DNA of 64,000 nt from Clostridia bacterium (GCA_910576325.1 CAJTIM010000022.1:1-64000), one strand, 5' to 3'. Counted from the first letter of the stretch, positions 1 to 9,462 are shown. The notes: a model not told the origin generated them from the sequence alone. Numbers and translations are program-made.

Positions 1-92
1 GAGATGGCTTATTAAAGTATACTCTTTTTATAGAATAACAGGGCAATCAAGGGATTTTTCTTGAAATCACATATAAAAACAGCAAAAATGAA

Positions 93-131
93 GCTGCCGT
101 TTCACGAATTTTCATTCGTTAAAGCGACAGC
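93..131 (-). terminator. Rho-independent terminator of the fucose isomerase gene
   Basis: Read on the minus strand, a stem GCTGTCGCTTTAACGAAT pairs with ATTCGTGAAACGGCAGC around a GAAA loop, with a few mismatches. A T-rich run (TTCATTTTTG) follows. It lies about 35 bases past the stop codon of the isomerase gene, where a terminator is expected. Confidence 0.8.
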
Positions 132-165
132 CCCATATTTGGTTGATTTATCTTTTTATTAATTC

Positions 166-1968
166 TTACCGAATAGTCTTGTACTGGGGACCGTAAGCCT
201 TGCAGGCTCTGTAATCCTGTCCCTCTTTGTCCATGCCGAATGCATTCCATGCTGCCGGACGGAAGATCTTCTCCTCCGGTACATTGTGCATGCAGACCGG
301 AATTCTCAGAATGGAACAGAAGGTAATCAAATCTGCGCCGATGTGGCCGTAGCTGATAGCGCCATGATTCGCACCCCAGTTATTCATTACGTCATAAGCA
401 GTCCTGAATGCGCCTTTTCCGGTACATCTGGGAGCAAACCAGGTGCAGGGCCATGTGTAGTCGGTTCTCTTCCAGAGCTTGTCGGTTACTTCCTCGGGAA
501 GCTTCACGGTCCAGCCCTCCGCAATCTGCAGAACGGGTCCCAGGCCCTTTACGAGATTCAGACGAATCATGGTAGCCGGCATCTCCGCGTCAGTCACAAA
601 GCGGGAGGAATATCCGCCGCCGCGGAAATAGCCGCTGTTTGCCGGATTCCAGGTGGTTGCCTTCAAAATTGCATCCTGCTCTTCTTCCGTTACATTCCAC
701 CACTCCTTCATGCAAGGATTGCCGTTCTCATCCTTGGCCTGTCCGCAGGCATCCAGGCAGGCAGCTCCGGAATTGATAAGATGAATGAATCCGTCCGCTT
801 CCTTTGCCTTTCCTTCAATATCATAACCGGTTGCTTTCCGAACAGCATCGCCGCTCCAGTAAGTACGAACATCCGCAAATATCTGGGCGCGGTTGGTCAA
901 AAGCTTCATAAACAGCATGCTGAGACCGTTCAAGGTATCATTCTCCGTTGCCAGAACATACGGCTCTCTTGCTCCGTTCCAGTCAAAGGAGGTATTGAGC
1001 ATTGCCTCCGGGAAGTCACAGTTGGGATAGAAGTCCGTCCACTGTCTCTGTCCCTGGAAGCCTGCCGCAATCGCATTGTGTCCGATAGCTTCCTCCGCAA
1101 ACTTGGGAGCCAGCTTCTCATTTCCGTTCATCAGATCCTTGATGATCACCATCATCTTTACTACGAACTCCCAGTCGGCATCTTTCTGCTCTCTGGTCTT
1201 CTGAATCTCATCCGGATTCGTGTCAAAACCCTCTGTGCATTTCTCTTTCGTCCACTTCAGAGCCTTCTGGAACTCTTCCTCGTCGTAGATTCCCTCGGTC
1301 ATTCGGCGAATAATCTCCACCTCATCCACGGATTCCACTCTCATGCCCAAGTACTCTTCTATAAATGCCGGATCAATAATAGAACCGCCGATTCCCATAC
1401 AAATGGAGCCAATCTGCAGATAAGACTTGCCTCTCATGGTTGCGGCCGCAACTGCCGCACGGCCAAACCGAAGCAGCTTCTCCCGTACGTCCTCCGGAAT
1501 ACTGGTATCATCCGCTTCCTGTACGTCATGTCCGTAAATGCCAAATGCCGGCAGCCCCTTCTGTGCATGAGTTGCCAGTACGGAAGCCAGATATACGGCA
1601 CCGGGACGCTCCGTTCCGTTGAAGCCCCATACGCCCTTGATGGTCATGGGATCGATATCCATTGTCTCGGATCCATAGCACCAGCAGGGAGTTACCGTCA
1701 GGGTAATATCCACGCCTTCCTTTTTGAACTGTGCCGCACATCTTGCGGACTCACCCGCACGGCTGATCGTGGTCTCGGAAATCACTACCTTAACCGGCTC
1801 GCCGTTGGAGTAGCAAAGATTCTCCTCGAACAGCTTTGCTGCGGATTTTGCCATGTTCATGGTCTGCTCCTCGAGAGAGCCTCTTACGTCCAGAACACCT
1901 CTGCGCCCATCAATTGTCGGGCGAATACCGATAACAGGATAATCACCAATCAATCTGCTTTTTGCCAA
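166..1968 (-). CDS. fucI: L-fucose isomerase
   Basis: Ketol isomerase predicted to convert L-fucose to L-fuculose (FucI also acts on D-arabinose and related sugars), Mn-dependent and cytoplasmic. The 600-aa product is of normal FucI length and collinear with the family: an N-terminal segment [20 protein letters not shown], a middle region with [16 protein letters not shown], and a C-terminal half with the [18 protein letters not shown] block. The start is a TTG at 1968, seven bases after GGAGGG. The gene stands alone: no fuculokinase or fuculose-phosphate aldolase lies beside it in this window, so either the rest of the pathway is elsewhere or the enzyme serves another substrate. It is divergent from an AraC-type regulator, which is its likely controller. 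Assignment to the family is firm; the physiological substrate is inferred. Confidence 0.93.
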   Translation of the reverse strand: MAKSRLIGDYPVIGIRPTIDGRRGVLDVRGSLEEQTMNMAKSAAKLFEENLCYSNGEPVKVVISETTISRAGESARCAAQFKKEGVDITLTVTPCWCYGSETMDIDPMTIKGVWGFNGTERPGAVYLASVLATHAQKGLPAFGIYGHDVQEADDTSIPEDVREKLLRFGRAAVAAATMRGKSYLQIGSICMGIGGSIIDPAFIEEYLGMRVESVDEVEIIRRMTEGIYDEEEFQKALKWTKEKCTEGFDTNPDEIQKTREQKDADWEFVVKMMVIIKDLMNGNEKLAPKFAEEAIGHNAIAAGFQGQRQWTDFYPNCDFPEAMLNTSFDWNGAREPYVLATENDTLNGLSMLFMKLLTNRAQIFADVRTYWSGDAVRKATGYDIEGKAKEADGFIHLINSGAACLDACGQAKDENGNPCMKEWWNVTEEEQDAILKATTWNPANSGYFRGGGYSSRFVTDAEMPATMIRLNLVKGLGPVLQIAEGWTVKLPEEVTDKLWKRTDYTWPCTWFAPRCTGKGAFRTAYDVMNNWGANHGAISYGHIGADLITFCSILRIPVCMHNVPEEKIFRPAAWNAFGMDKEGQDYRACKAYGPQYKTIR

Positions 1969-2050
1969 TGTTATACCCTCCGTTTTCTTTAATTTTATTG
2001 AAAGTTCTTAGAATTCGGAAATCCATCGTTTCCAATCCCCGGATGTCTTT

Positions 2051-2079
2051 ATTATATAACATCTCCCAGAAAATTGCAC
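2051..2079 (-). promoter_or_regulatory. Probable promoter of the fucose isomerase gene
   Basis: On the minus strand a perfect -10 box TATAAT (2056-2051) lies about 85 bases upstream of the TTG start. The only hexamer 17 bases further upstream is GTGCAA, a poor -35 box, which would fit an activator-dependent promoter served by the divergent AraC protein. The -35 is a guess. Confidence 0.45.
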
Positions 2080-2198
2080 GCAAATTTCAATTTTTATCTG
2101 GACATTTTTTGTACTAATTGATATACTTTCCCTATATATAGAAAATCTTTTCGGCAATTTCCTCCAAAATCACACTATAAAGGAGGCAGGAAACGGAA

Positions 2199-3122
2199 AT
2201 GAGGGCTTTTCACGAGGTACGCAGTTATAATTCCGATTTCATGGTCTGGCATTCCAGCTATGACAATATCAGCTTTCTCGCCCACTGGCATAAGGAGATT
2301 GAGCTTATTTATGTTCGTTCCGGAACCTGCCATCTCAGTATTACGGATGTCAACTTCACGGCTCACGCCGGAGATCTGGCCATCTGTGAAAGCGGTGCGA
2401 TTCATTACAGCGATTCTCACAATATGGACAATTCCCTGGATTTTATTATTTTTGACACCTCTATTATCAGCCCCATTTTTCAAAATCCTCATTTCATTAA
2501 TCCTCTGGTCACAAAGGAGAATCTGGAGCAGTACGGACTGTCCGCTCCTCTGAACACCTTGATTTCCTCGGTATCCCGAGAACTGGAGGAGAGAAAGCCC
2601 TACTACCAGGAGGTTATCGCCTCCTCCCTGCAGACCTTCTGGGCTCTTCTGAAGCGCTGCCATCCCAGGACGGATTCCGATCGGATTCCCGAGAGCCGCC
2701 GGAATCGTATGCTCACGCAGCTGCAGGGACTATTATCCTACATAGAGACCCATTATGCCGATAATATTTCCCTGGACTTTGCGGCACGGAGTATGAATTT
2801 CAGTGTCAGTTATTTTTCCAAAACCTTTAAAAATCTTATGGGAATCAATTTTGTCACCTATCTCAATCTGGTGCGGGTGGAGCACGCCGCCTTCGAGCTT
2901 CGTCATACGGAAAAAAAATTCACGGATATAGCCCTGAGCTGCGGATTTAACAATGTACGGACCTTCAACCGGGTATTCAAGGAGATTACAGGCTGCACCC
3001 CTTCCGAATTTCTGCTGCTGCCTGACCCGGACGCCTATAAGCGCACCTACTACAACCGCCGCTCCGGCGAACAGGAATTTGTGGAGCAGGATTCCCTAAC
3101 TCTGATTAAAAATTATGAATAA
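2199..3122 (+). CDS. AraC-family transcriptional regulator
   Basis: DNA-binding regulator of 307 aa. The N-terminal 150 residues contain a cupin-type sensing domain (HWHKEIELIYVRSGTCHLSI, typical of AraC cupins). The C-terminal 100 residues hold the two helix-turn-helix motifs of the AraC family (FSVSYFSKTFKNLMGINF and DIALSCGFNNVRTFNRVFKE). The start is supported by AAAGGAGG about ten bases upstream. It is divergently transcribed from the fucose isomerase gene with 230 bases between them, so control of that gene is the simplest reading. The DUF402 gene follows 18 bases downstream and is probably co-transcribed. The inducer cannot be read from the sequence. Confidence 0.9.
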   Translation: MRAFHEVRSYNSDFMVWHSSYDNISFLAHWHKEIELIYVRSGTCHLSITDVNFTAHAGDLAICESGAIHYSDSHNMDNSLDFIIFDTSIISPIFQNPHFINPLVTKENLEQYGLSAPLNTLISSVSRELEERKPYYQEVIASSLQTFWALLKRCHPRTDSDRIPESRRNRMLTQLQGLLSYIETHYADNISLDFAARSMNFSVSYFSKTFKNLMGINFVTYLNLVRVEHAAFELRHTEKKFTDIALSCGFNNVRTFNRVFKEITGCTPSEFLLLPDPDAYKRTYYNRRSGEQEFVEQDSLTLIKNYE

Positions 3123-3140
3123 CCATATAAGGAGGCTTTT

Positions 3141-3617
3141 ATGGCAGACAAACCCATTTTATACCGGAAGCGCCTGATTCCCAACGAATGTATCCGGCTG
3201 GATCAAGATGAGGTATTGTTTCGAAGCGATCAGGTTCTTGTTACACGTTGGCATACCATCCGTCCCAAAAAAGATCTGGATCACGGCGTATCCTGTTTTC
3301 TGCTGGAAAAGGGCTGGAAGATAAGCCGTTTTCTGACCCGGGAGAACGAGCTCATCTGCTGGTACTGTGATATTATGGATTACACCTACGAAGCAGAGAC
3401 AGATACCTATATCTTTACCGATCTGCTGGCGGATGTGCTTCTCTACCCCTCCGGAGACATCCGTGTTGTGGATCTGGATGAGATTGCCGAGGCCCTGGAA
3501 CAGCGGCTGCTGGAGCAGCGGCAGGTCTGCCTCTGCATGCGGCGTCTGGACTCTCTGCTGCGGGAGATCTATGGCGGAAGGCTCATACCTTCACTGGAAA
3601 AGTACTGGCCCCATTGA
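3141..3617 (+). CDS. DUF402 domain protein
   Basis: Small cytoplasmic protein of 158 aa matching the DUF402 family by its central block (ICWYCDIMDYTYEAETDTYIF followed by DLLADVLLYPSG and VVDLDEIAEALE). Characterised relatives are nucleoside tri- and diphosphatases; the acidic residues in the Y-x-D...D-L-D pattern are the presumed metal ligands. It has a clean ribosome site (AAGGAGG) and follows the AraC regulator closely, then a strong terminator. A link to sugar metabolism is only positional. Confidence 0.75.
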   Translation: MADKPILYRKRLIPNECIRLDQDEVLFRSDQVLVTRWHTIRPKKDLDHGVSCFLLEKGWKISRFLTRENELICWYCDIMDYTYEAETDTYIFTDLLADVLLYPSGDIRVVDLDEIAEALEQRLLEQRQVCLCMRRLDSLLREIYGGRLIPSLEKYWPH

Positions 3618-3642
3618 ATCATGCTTTGAAGTCAACAAAAAA

Positions 3643-3688
3643 CCTCCGAAAATTTTCGTTTTCCTGCATATTCGAAAATTTTTGGAGG
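3643..3688 (+). terminator. Terminator after the AraC-DUF402 unit
   Basis: Two 16-base arms, CCTCCGAAAATTTTCG and CGAAAATTTTTGGAGG, pair with one mismatch around a 14-base loop. CTTTGTATCTT follows. It separates the DUF402 gene from the promoter of the next gene. The arms are AT-rich inside, so it may be only moderately efficient. Confidence 0.75.
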
Positions 3689-3697
3689 CTTTGTATC

Positions 3698-3726
3698 TTG
3701 CGGAGATCTCATTCCGATTCTACAAT
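3698..3726 (+). promoter_or_regulatory. SigA-type promoter of glycyl radical enzyme 1
   Basis: TTGCGG (3698-3703) and TACAAT (3721-3726) are separated by exactly 17 bases. They lie directly after a terminator and 45 bases before the start codon of the first glycyl radical enzyme. Confidence 0.65.
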
Positions 3727-3770
3727 AACACCAAGAAAGCAAAAGGTAAATTATCTGAAGGAGAAGCATC

Positions 3771-6173
3771 ATGGATAAACATCTTCTTCCTCCCGGACTT
3801 AACCGGGAGAAAAGAACGGAATTTTTGAATACGCGTATGCGGACCGTTGTTCCGGAAATCTGTGTGGAACGGGCCCGCCTGGTGACGGAAAGCTATCGGC
3901 AGACAGAGGGGGAACCCTATATTATCCGCCGCGCCAAGTCTCTTCAATATCTGCTGGAGCATATGACTGTTTTTATCGATGACGAGGAATTGATTGCGGG
4001 AAATCATGCTTCCAGACCCCGCTGTGCTCCCGTCTTCCCGGAATTCGGCCTTTTTGACAAAAAGGAATTGGATCTCATGCCGATACGCAAGGTGGATACT
4101 CTGCAGATTTCGGATGAAGATAAAGCGTATCTTCTGAACGATATCTTTCCATATTGGAAAAGCAGGGCTACCGGCGAACGGGCAGCACATTATTTCAGCC
4201 CCGGGCTCCTTGAGATTCTGGATTCTCCTTACCGGGTATTCAACCCTCTGAGCCGGACGCGAAGCGGCCACGGGCATTATCTGCCCAATGTCCAAAAGGT
4301 CATTCAAAAGGGCTTTGCGGCAATCGGGCAGGAGATCAGAGAGCATCTGTCACGCCTGGATTTCTGCGACCCGGATTATGCGGAGAAAATGCAGTTCTAT
4401 CAGGCGGCTCTTATCTGTATCGACGGAGTAAAAAGCTTTCAGAACCGCTATGCAAAGCTTGCCGAGGATATGGCTGAATCATGTACGGATGCCCGGAGAA
4501 AGCAGGAGCTTTTGATGATTGCATCCAATTGCCGCCGTGTGCCTTACGAACCGGCTTCCACCTATTTTGAGGCCGTCCAGTCCTTCTGGTTTGTAATCCT
4601 GATTGACTACTGCGGGCAAAACGGTTCCTCTATCTCCGGAGGACGCATTGATCAAATCCTGCGTCCTTATTACGAAAAAGAAATAAAAGCAGGTACGCTT
4701 ACCCGTGAAGAGGCGAGAGAAATTCTGGAATGTCTCTGGATCAAGCACAGTGATATTATCAAGGCCGGTACTTATTCCAGCGTCCGCAACAACGGAGGTT
4801 TTTCTACCGCAAACAATATTGTTCTGGGGGGACTGGATGAAAACGGCGAAGATGCAGTCTGCGATTTTACGTTTGTGTGTTTGGATGCGGAAGAGTCCGT
4901 ATTTAATTCGGAGCCAAACACCAGCATCCGTCTGTCCCGCAGAAACCCCGATTCTTTCGCGCGCCGTGTCATTGAGATTCTGGTTAAAAAAGAGGGCGGA
5001 AAAATGCCCTTCTTTAACGATGATCTTATTACGGACGCCTTGATACGGGACGGACTGAGCCGGAAGGAAGCGCTCAGCTATGCCATCGTAGGCTGTGTGG
5101 AGCCCACCGGTTACGGCAATACTATGGGAAGCACCAATGCCGGTATGTTTAATTTAGCCAAATGTCTGGAATTAGCGCTGTTTGACGGCGTATGCCAGAT
5201 GTCCGGCATGCAGATGGGGCCTAAAACCGGAATGCTTTCGGATTTCACATCCTTTGAACAGCTCCTGGAAGCCTATCGGACGCAGGTGGAATATTTTGTA
5301 TCTATGATGATCTGCTCTTTAAACTGCACGGAAAAGCTGATTGGAGACTATGGCCCCCATATTTTTTCCTCTCTTCTGCTGGACGGCTGTATTGAGCAGG
5401 GACGGGATTGCACCCGCGGCGGAGCCAAATATAACTATATCGGAATTCAGGGTGTAGGAATTGCGGATGTGGCAGATTCCCTGACTGCCGTCCGGCAGCT
5501 GGTATTCGAAAAAAAATGCATTTCCGCCGAAGAGCTTTTGGAGGCCCTGCGGTGCAATTTTAAGGGAAAGGAGCTCCTGCGCCAGCTTCTCATTAAAGGA
5601 GTTCCCAAATACGGCAACGATGTGGAGGAGGCCGACGAGATGGCTGTCTGGGCAGCCGGACTTTACTGTAATTTTGTGCATGGAAAATCCACCGTGCGGG
5701 GCGGTTTTTTCCGTCCGGGCCTGTTCTGCCTGTCCTCCAATACACCCCTGGGGCGCCAGGTCTGCGCCCTCCCAAGCGGACGGCTGGCCGGAACGCCTCT
5801 TGGAGACGGCGGTATCTCACCGAAGCACGATATGGACACCCACGGCCCGACGGCTGCCGCCAAGTCCGTTGCCCGTATTCCCCAGGCCCTGGCTGTCAAC
5901 GGCGTCAATTACAATATGAAGTTCCTCCCTGCGGTTTTAAAAACGGATAGGAACCGTCAGAATCTGGTTTCTCTGATTCGTACTTATTTTTCTTTGGGAG
6001 GTATGCATATCCAGTTTAATATTCTCACAAAGGAGACGCTGGTTCAGGCACAGCTTCATCCGGAGCAGTACCGCAGCCTGGTAGTCCGCGTGGCTGGCTA
6101 CAGCGCTTTCTTTGTCGACCTGGATAAGGATATACAGGATGAGATTATCAGCCGAACCGAGCATGGGGGCTGA
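3771..6173 (+). CDS. Glycyl radical enzyme 1, dehydratase-like (substrate unknown)
   Basis: Oxygen-sensitive radical enzyme of 800 aa. The pyruvate-formate-lyase-type core carries a thiyl cysteine in GCVEP (Cys442) with the dehydratase-type Glu444 two residues on, and a C-terminal glycyl loop RVAGYSA (Gly776). One Cys rather than Cys-Cys, plus the C-x-E, argues against pyruvate formate-lyase and for the glycerol/diol dehydratase-like branch. Compared from memory with Clostridium butyricum glycerol dehydratase, the position of its His281 is Ser286 and of its Asp447 is Asn456, so glycerol or 1,2-propanediol is unlikely to be bound in the same way. There is no N-terminal extension of the kind used for microcompartment targeting. 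It forms a two-gene unit with a DeoR regulator and has no activase of its own; the activase at 9.5-10.3 kb probably serves both enzymes. Confidence 0.88.
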   Translation: MDKHLLPPGLNREKRTEFLNTRMRTVVPEICVERARLVTESYRQTEGEPYIIRRAKSLQYLLEHMTVFIDDEELIAGNHASRPRCAPVFPEFGLFDKKELDLMPIRKVDTLQISDEDKAYLLNDIFPYWKSRATGERAAHYFSPGLLEILDSPYRVFNPLSRTRSGHGHYLPNVQKVIQKGFAAIGQEIREHLSRLDFCDPDYAEKMQFYQAALICIDGVKSFQNRYAKLAEDMAESCTDARRKQELLMIASNCRRVPYEPASTYFEAVQSFWFVILIDYCGQNGSSISGGRIDQILRPYYEKEIKAGTLTREEAREILECLWIKHSDIIKAGTYSSVRNNGGFSTANNIVLGGLDENGEDAVCDFTFVCLDAEESVFNSEPNTSIRLSRRNPDSFARRVIEILVKKEGGKMPFFNDDLITDALIRDGLSRKEALSYAIVGCVEPTGYGNTMGSTNAGMFNLAKCLELALFDGVCQMSGMQMGPKTGMLSDFTSFEQLLEAYRTQVEYFVSMMICSLNCTEKLIGDYGPHIFSSLLLDGCIEQGRDCTRGGAKYNYIGIQGVGIADVADSLTAVRQLVFEKKCISAEELLEALRCNFKGKELLRQLLIKGVPKYGNDVEEADEMAVWAAGLYCNFVHGKSTVRGGFFRPGLFCLSSNTPLGRQVCALPSGRLAGTPLGDGGISPKHDMDTHGPTAAAKSVARIPQALAVNGVNYNMKFLPAVLKTDRNRQNLVSLIRTYFSLGGMHIQFNILTKETLVQAQLHPEQYRSLVVRVAGYSAFFVDLDKDIQDEIISRTEHGG

Positions 6174-6210
6174 GCATGGCAGCTTAAATTTCAGAAATAT
6201 GGAGAACCAT

Positions 6211-6996
6211 ATGCAGAAGGAGCGTTTTACTTATATTCTCGAAAAGTTGGATCAAAAGGGGAGCGTAACCGTCTCGGAGCTATGCCGGGAGCTTCAGGTT
6301 TCCGAAATGACCGTTCGCACGGATCTGAACGCTTTGGATCGCAGCGGCCTTTTAAAACGCGTGCACGGCGGCGCCAAACGGATTGGAGAATACCTTTACA
6401 AGGACAGCATCCGCAATAACATGTATCGGAACGCAGACAATAAAATTTCCATTGCACGTGCGGCTTATCGGCAGATTCATTCCGGCGATACGCTTTTAAT
6501 TGACGATTCTTCCACCTGTCTTTATCTGATCCGTCAGTTAAAAAATGATCCCTCCAAAGCGATCACGCTGTACACCAATTCCGTGCTTGCGGCTATGGAG
6601 CTGCTGGAATCCTCTCATATCCGGCTGCATCTTATCGGCGGAGAGCTGACGGGCAATCTGGGAGCGACCGCCGGAGCCGCCGCCGAACATTTCGTATCCT
6701 CCATAGGTGCGGATCTTTGCTTTTTAGGCGCTAACGGTATCTCCGCAGAGCAAGGGGTCAGCGTTATCGGATACCCGCAGGCAAAGCTCAAGCAATCCAT
6801 ATTAAAAGCCAGCAGAAAACATATTCTGCTGGCTGACAGTCATAAATTCGATCTGAACTTTTTATCTGTGGTATGTCCTCTTTCCGACATTGACCTGCTT
6901 ATTACCGCCGGAAAATTTTCCGGTCACACGCTTACCCTGTTTCAAAAGCATACCATTGTGCTCAGAGCCGATGTGCCGGCTTCCTCCGCTTTATAG
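6211..6996 (+). CDS. DeoR-family transcriptional regulator (first of three)
   Basis: Repressor-type regulator of 261 aa. The N-terminal winged helix is typical of DeoR/GlpR (SVTVSELCRELQVSEMTVRTDL, then LKRVHGGA). The C-terminal DeoRC sugar-phosphate sensor has the DDSSTCLYLI and IGGELTG blocks and ends DLLITAGKF. The open frame extends upstream, but ATG 6211 is preferred because GGAG sits six bases before it and earlier starts overlap the preceding gene. It starts 37 bases after the GRE1 stop and is surely co-transcribed. Its end overlaps the epimerase gene on the opposite strand by six bases. The effector is presumably a phosphorylated sugar of the local pathway. Confidence 0.88.
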   Translation: MQKERFTYILEKLDQKGSVTVSELCRELQVSEMTVRTDLNALDRSGLLKRVHGGAKRIGEYLYKDSIRNNMYRNADNKISIARAAYRQIHSGDTLLIDDSSTCLYLIRQLKNDPSKAITLYTNSVLAAMELLESSHIRLHLIGGELTGNLGATAGAAAEHFVSSIGADLCFLGANGISAEQGVSVIGYPQAKLKQSILKASRKHILLADSHKFDLNFLSVVCPLSDIDLLITAGKFSGHTLTLFQKHTIVLRADVPASSAL

Positions 6997-7665
6997 CTTC
7001 ATGGCCCTCAGCATAGCCTCCGCGCACTCCCGCACCGTCTTCCCCTTCAGGAACAGGCCTGACGTTCCTCCAATCAGCATGCCCGCACCGTTCTCAACCA
7101 GCGTGGGGATCGTGCTGACATTCACATTGCCGTCCGCCGCAATGGGAGTTCCGATTCCGTGTTCATCCATCATCCGGCGCATAGCCAGCATTTTTTCAAA
7201 GGCCGCCGGCTGAATCTTCTGTCCCGAAAATCCCGGATCCACCGTCAACTTAATGATATACTCCGCCTGCTCCATAGCAGGAAGCAGTTCCTCCGAGGCC
7301 ACTGTCTCGCTGCGGAAGGCCAGCGCCGGCTTTGCTCCCAGGCTGCGGATATATTCGAAAGCCTCCGTCACGTTCTTTGTTCCCTCCGGATGAACGGTGA
7401 CAATATCAGCTCCCGCCTCCACAAACTGGCGGATATAGCGTTCCGGCTCATAGACCGCCAGATGAACCTCTATCGGCAGCTCCGTATGGGGACGCATCAT
7501 CTGCAGGGTCGGAAGCCCCAGAATAATGCATTGATTAAATCTTCCGTCCACCACATCAAAATGAACAAAATCAACCGGCGCATCGTGGATTCCCTCAAAC
7601 TGCCGTTCCAGATTGAACAGATCAAAGCAGGAAGCGGAGCCTCCCAGAATCATTTTGTTTTCCAT
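6991..7665 (-). CDS. Ribulose-phosphate 3-epimerase-like protein
   Basis: TIM-barrel epimerase of 224 aa, predicted to invert C3 of a ketose phosphate. Metal and catalytic motifs are recognisable: VHFDVVDGRF (family H-x-D-x-x-DG), IEVHLAV, TVHPEG, KLTVDPGFSGQ and IAADGNV (second catalytic Asp). The phosphate-binding end is IGGTSGLF. These deviate from housekeeping Rpe (HxDxMDG, MTVNPGFGGQ, VDGG), so it is more likely a specialised paralogue such as an allulose-6-phosphate-type epimerase. It is the last gene of the activase/ROK array, 24 bases after its neighbour, with ribosome site AAGGAG. The exact substrate is unknown. Confidence 0.82.
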   Translation of the reverse strand: MENKMILGGSASCFDLFNLERQFEGIHDAPVDFVHFDVVDGRFNQCIILGLPTLQMMRPHTELPIEVHLAVYEPERYIRQFVEAGADIVTVHPEGTKNVTEAFEYIRSLGAKPALAFRSETVASEELLPAMEQAEYIIKLTVDPGFSGQKIQPAAFEKMLAMRRMMDEHGIGTPIAADGNVNVSTIPTLVENGAGMLIGGTSGLFLKGKTVRECAEAMLRAMKL

Positions 7666-7689
7666 TTGTACAAATCTCCTTTTCTCTTT

Positions 7690-9462
7690 TTATTGAATCA
7701 AAAAGCGGTTGCCAATATAAGCGCTTCCAATTGCCACATTAAAGTTTCTCTCCTCCGGCTTCATGCTTTTCAGAAGAGGGGAATACATGGTATCTTCGTC
7801 CAGACGCATCACTTCATAAGCAGAGTTATAGGACTTCAGTCCCTCCCGCAGCAGTTCATACGCCCGGTCATTTGCAATAATACCGCCGCTCAGCAGACGT
7901 GTGGCGGCAATCTCCGGAAAAATCAGCTTATCCTGATCAATAAGTATCCCCATAGCCTTCCCCATCATCCGGTAAGCATCCTCTACCACCTTATTTCCCT
8001 CCGCCAGCTGCGCCACCAGAAACCGTGTCAGCTCTCCTCTCCGATCCCTGGGCTCCAAAACGGAGGTCATTACATCCTCCCTTTCATCAAAATAAAGAAG
8101 CCCCTTCTCCAGAAGCGCATCAAACAGCGGATCCTTCTCTTCATACAAAGCGGTAAGCGCCAGGCGGAACAGCCCCATCTGAGAAATGTATTTCTGCACC
8201 ACACCGGCTACTCCCGTATTTGTACTCAGAATACTGCGGATATCCGAAGCCGGATATTTCTGATAGTCCTCATTTCCCAGATCAATGATATGCTGAAAGC
8301 CCTCCAGCGGAATATGCTGTATGGTTCCGCCCCGGGAGATAAATCCCGTTCCCATCTCCGTCCCTATGGTGTTGGCAAAAAGGCCGTTCTCATCCAAAAA
8401 GGCCTCCCGGGCAAACGCCTGCTCCACGCTTGTGATATAGGAGGCCGCGTTGCCGTCATTCATTACGACAACAGCCGCTCCGGGCTTTCCGTAAGGAGCC
8501 ACCATGGTGTCCAGATCCGAGGTGCGGAAGAATTCCACCTCATAATCCGTGTCCGGATTGTTTTTCAGTCCCTGGTGCTTGAAGGATTCTCCTCCCGCAA
8601 TCTTGTTATGTACCACAATATCCGGAAAGCCCACTACAATCGCATCAAACCTTCCCTTTGAAGAAATATGTTCCGCCTCCGCACGCTCAACAGCCGCAAG
8701 AAGCGTCTCGTAGGAGGTCTTGCAGGGGAACACCTCCCGAATCCCATCAAGCTGCCCGTCACGTTCCATGAGGCCGGTACAGACACTTAAAAAACGGACC
8801 ATCAGAATCATGGGATTGTTCATTTCCTCAGCCACCTTACATCCGGTAGGATACCACTGATACTCTTTCAGCACAAGCACTTTTCCGTCCTTTACAACCG
8901 CCCCCTTAATGGAATTGCCGCCCACATCCAGAGAGCAGATGCAGGTTCCCGCAAGCTCCGTAGCCGTCCGCCGCAGGATCTCCTGCTCCTTCGCTTCGTC
9001 CTCCGGAACATAGATACGGTATTCCTTCGCCGCCTCAAGCTCCGGCCATTCCCTCAGATCCAGGACCTCAATATGAAAACGCCCTAATCCCAGAAAGACA
9101 TTCATCCGGTTGATGTAGTTCAGATAAACACCGTACCCCGTCCGATCGTTGCGCGGATTCTCCTGCTGAAATTCCGCGATCACTTCAGCCAGAAGCCGAT
9201 CCAGAGGCGCACTTCCCTCCTTGCGGTAAATGAGCAGCCTTGCACCTCCAAAGGACACCAGCATGTTATTTATCATCGCCAGCAGATAGTTCCGGTACAA
9301 AGCCCGGTTCTCCAAAAGCAGCTCCTCACAGGGAAATGCAAAGCTAAGCTTTCGGTATTCTTCCTTTTCGTTCACCTGGAGCAAAAGACGAAGCTCCTGC
9401 TTCCTTCCCTCCGGCAATTCCTGCAAATGTTTTTGTAAATCCGATATAAAATATGGCTTCAT
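7690..9462 (-). CDS. ROK-like ATPase/sugar kinase with an extra N-terminal domain
   Basis: Protein of 590 aa, about twice the size of a normal ROK kinase. Residues 1-170 resemble nothing I recognise. From about residue 175 an actin-fold kinase core starts: DVGGNSIK (179-186, phosphate-1 loop), VVVMNDGNAA (ROK-like catalytic/phosphate-2 region) and GTEMGTGFI, with an adenosine-type LLSGGIIAN near the end. The Cys-rich zinc motif of classic ROK kinases is absent. The start codon overlaps the activase stop codon (ATGA), showing translational coupling to radical-enzyme activation. It may phosphorylate the pathway sugar, or be an ATPase that helps the radical enzyme; the sequence alone does not decide. 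Confidence 0.75.
   Translation of the reverse strand: MKPYFISDLQKHLQELPEGRKQELRLLLQVNEKEEYRKLSFAFPCEELLLENRALYRNYLLAMINNMLVSFGGARLLIYRKEGSAPLDRLLAEVIAEFQQENPRNDRTGYGVYLNYINRMNVFLGLGRFHIEVLDLREWPELEAAKEYRIYVPEDEAKEQEILRRTATELAGTCICSLDVGGNSIKGAVVKDGKVLVLKEYQWYPTGCKVAEEMNNPMILMVRFLSVCTGLMERDGQLDGIREVFPCKTSYETLLAAVERAEAEHISSKGRFDAIVVGFPDIVVHNKIAGGESFKHQGLKNNPDTDYEVEFFRTSDLDTMVAPYGKPGAAVVVMNDGNAASYITSVEQAFAREAFLDENGLFANTIGTEMGTGFISRGGTIQHIPLEGFQHIIDLGNEDYQKYPASDIRSILSTNTGVAGVVQKYISQMGLFRLALTALYEEKDPLFDALLEKGLLYFDEREDVMTSVLEPRDRRGELTRFLVAQLAEGNKVVEDAYRMMGKAMGILIDQDKLIFPEIAATRLLSGGIIANDRAYELLREGLKSYNSAYEVMRLDEDTMYSPLLKSMKPEERNFNVAIGSAYIGNRFLIQ

Noticed and set aside
286..1992. A 568-codon open frame on the + strand opposite the fucose isomerase gene
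   Set aside because: The minus-strand product is a full-length recognisable FucI; the antisense frame has no family resemblance or ribosome site and arises from codon bias.
3367..3828. A 153-codon + strand frame overlapping the DUF402 gene and the next promoter
   Set aside because: It reads through a terminator and promoter in a different frame from the DUF402 gene and has no ribosome site.
3771..6173. Pyruvate formate-lyase (pflB) as identity of GRE1
   Set aside because: PflB has two adjacent active-site Cys residues; here there is one Cys with Glu two residues later, the dehydratase pattern.
7159..8661. A 500-codon + strand open frame opposite the ROK-like and epimerase genes
   Set aside because: It spans two genes on the other strand, is rich in His, Arg and Leu as antisense translations usually are, and has no recognisable domain.
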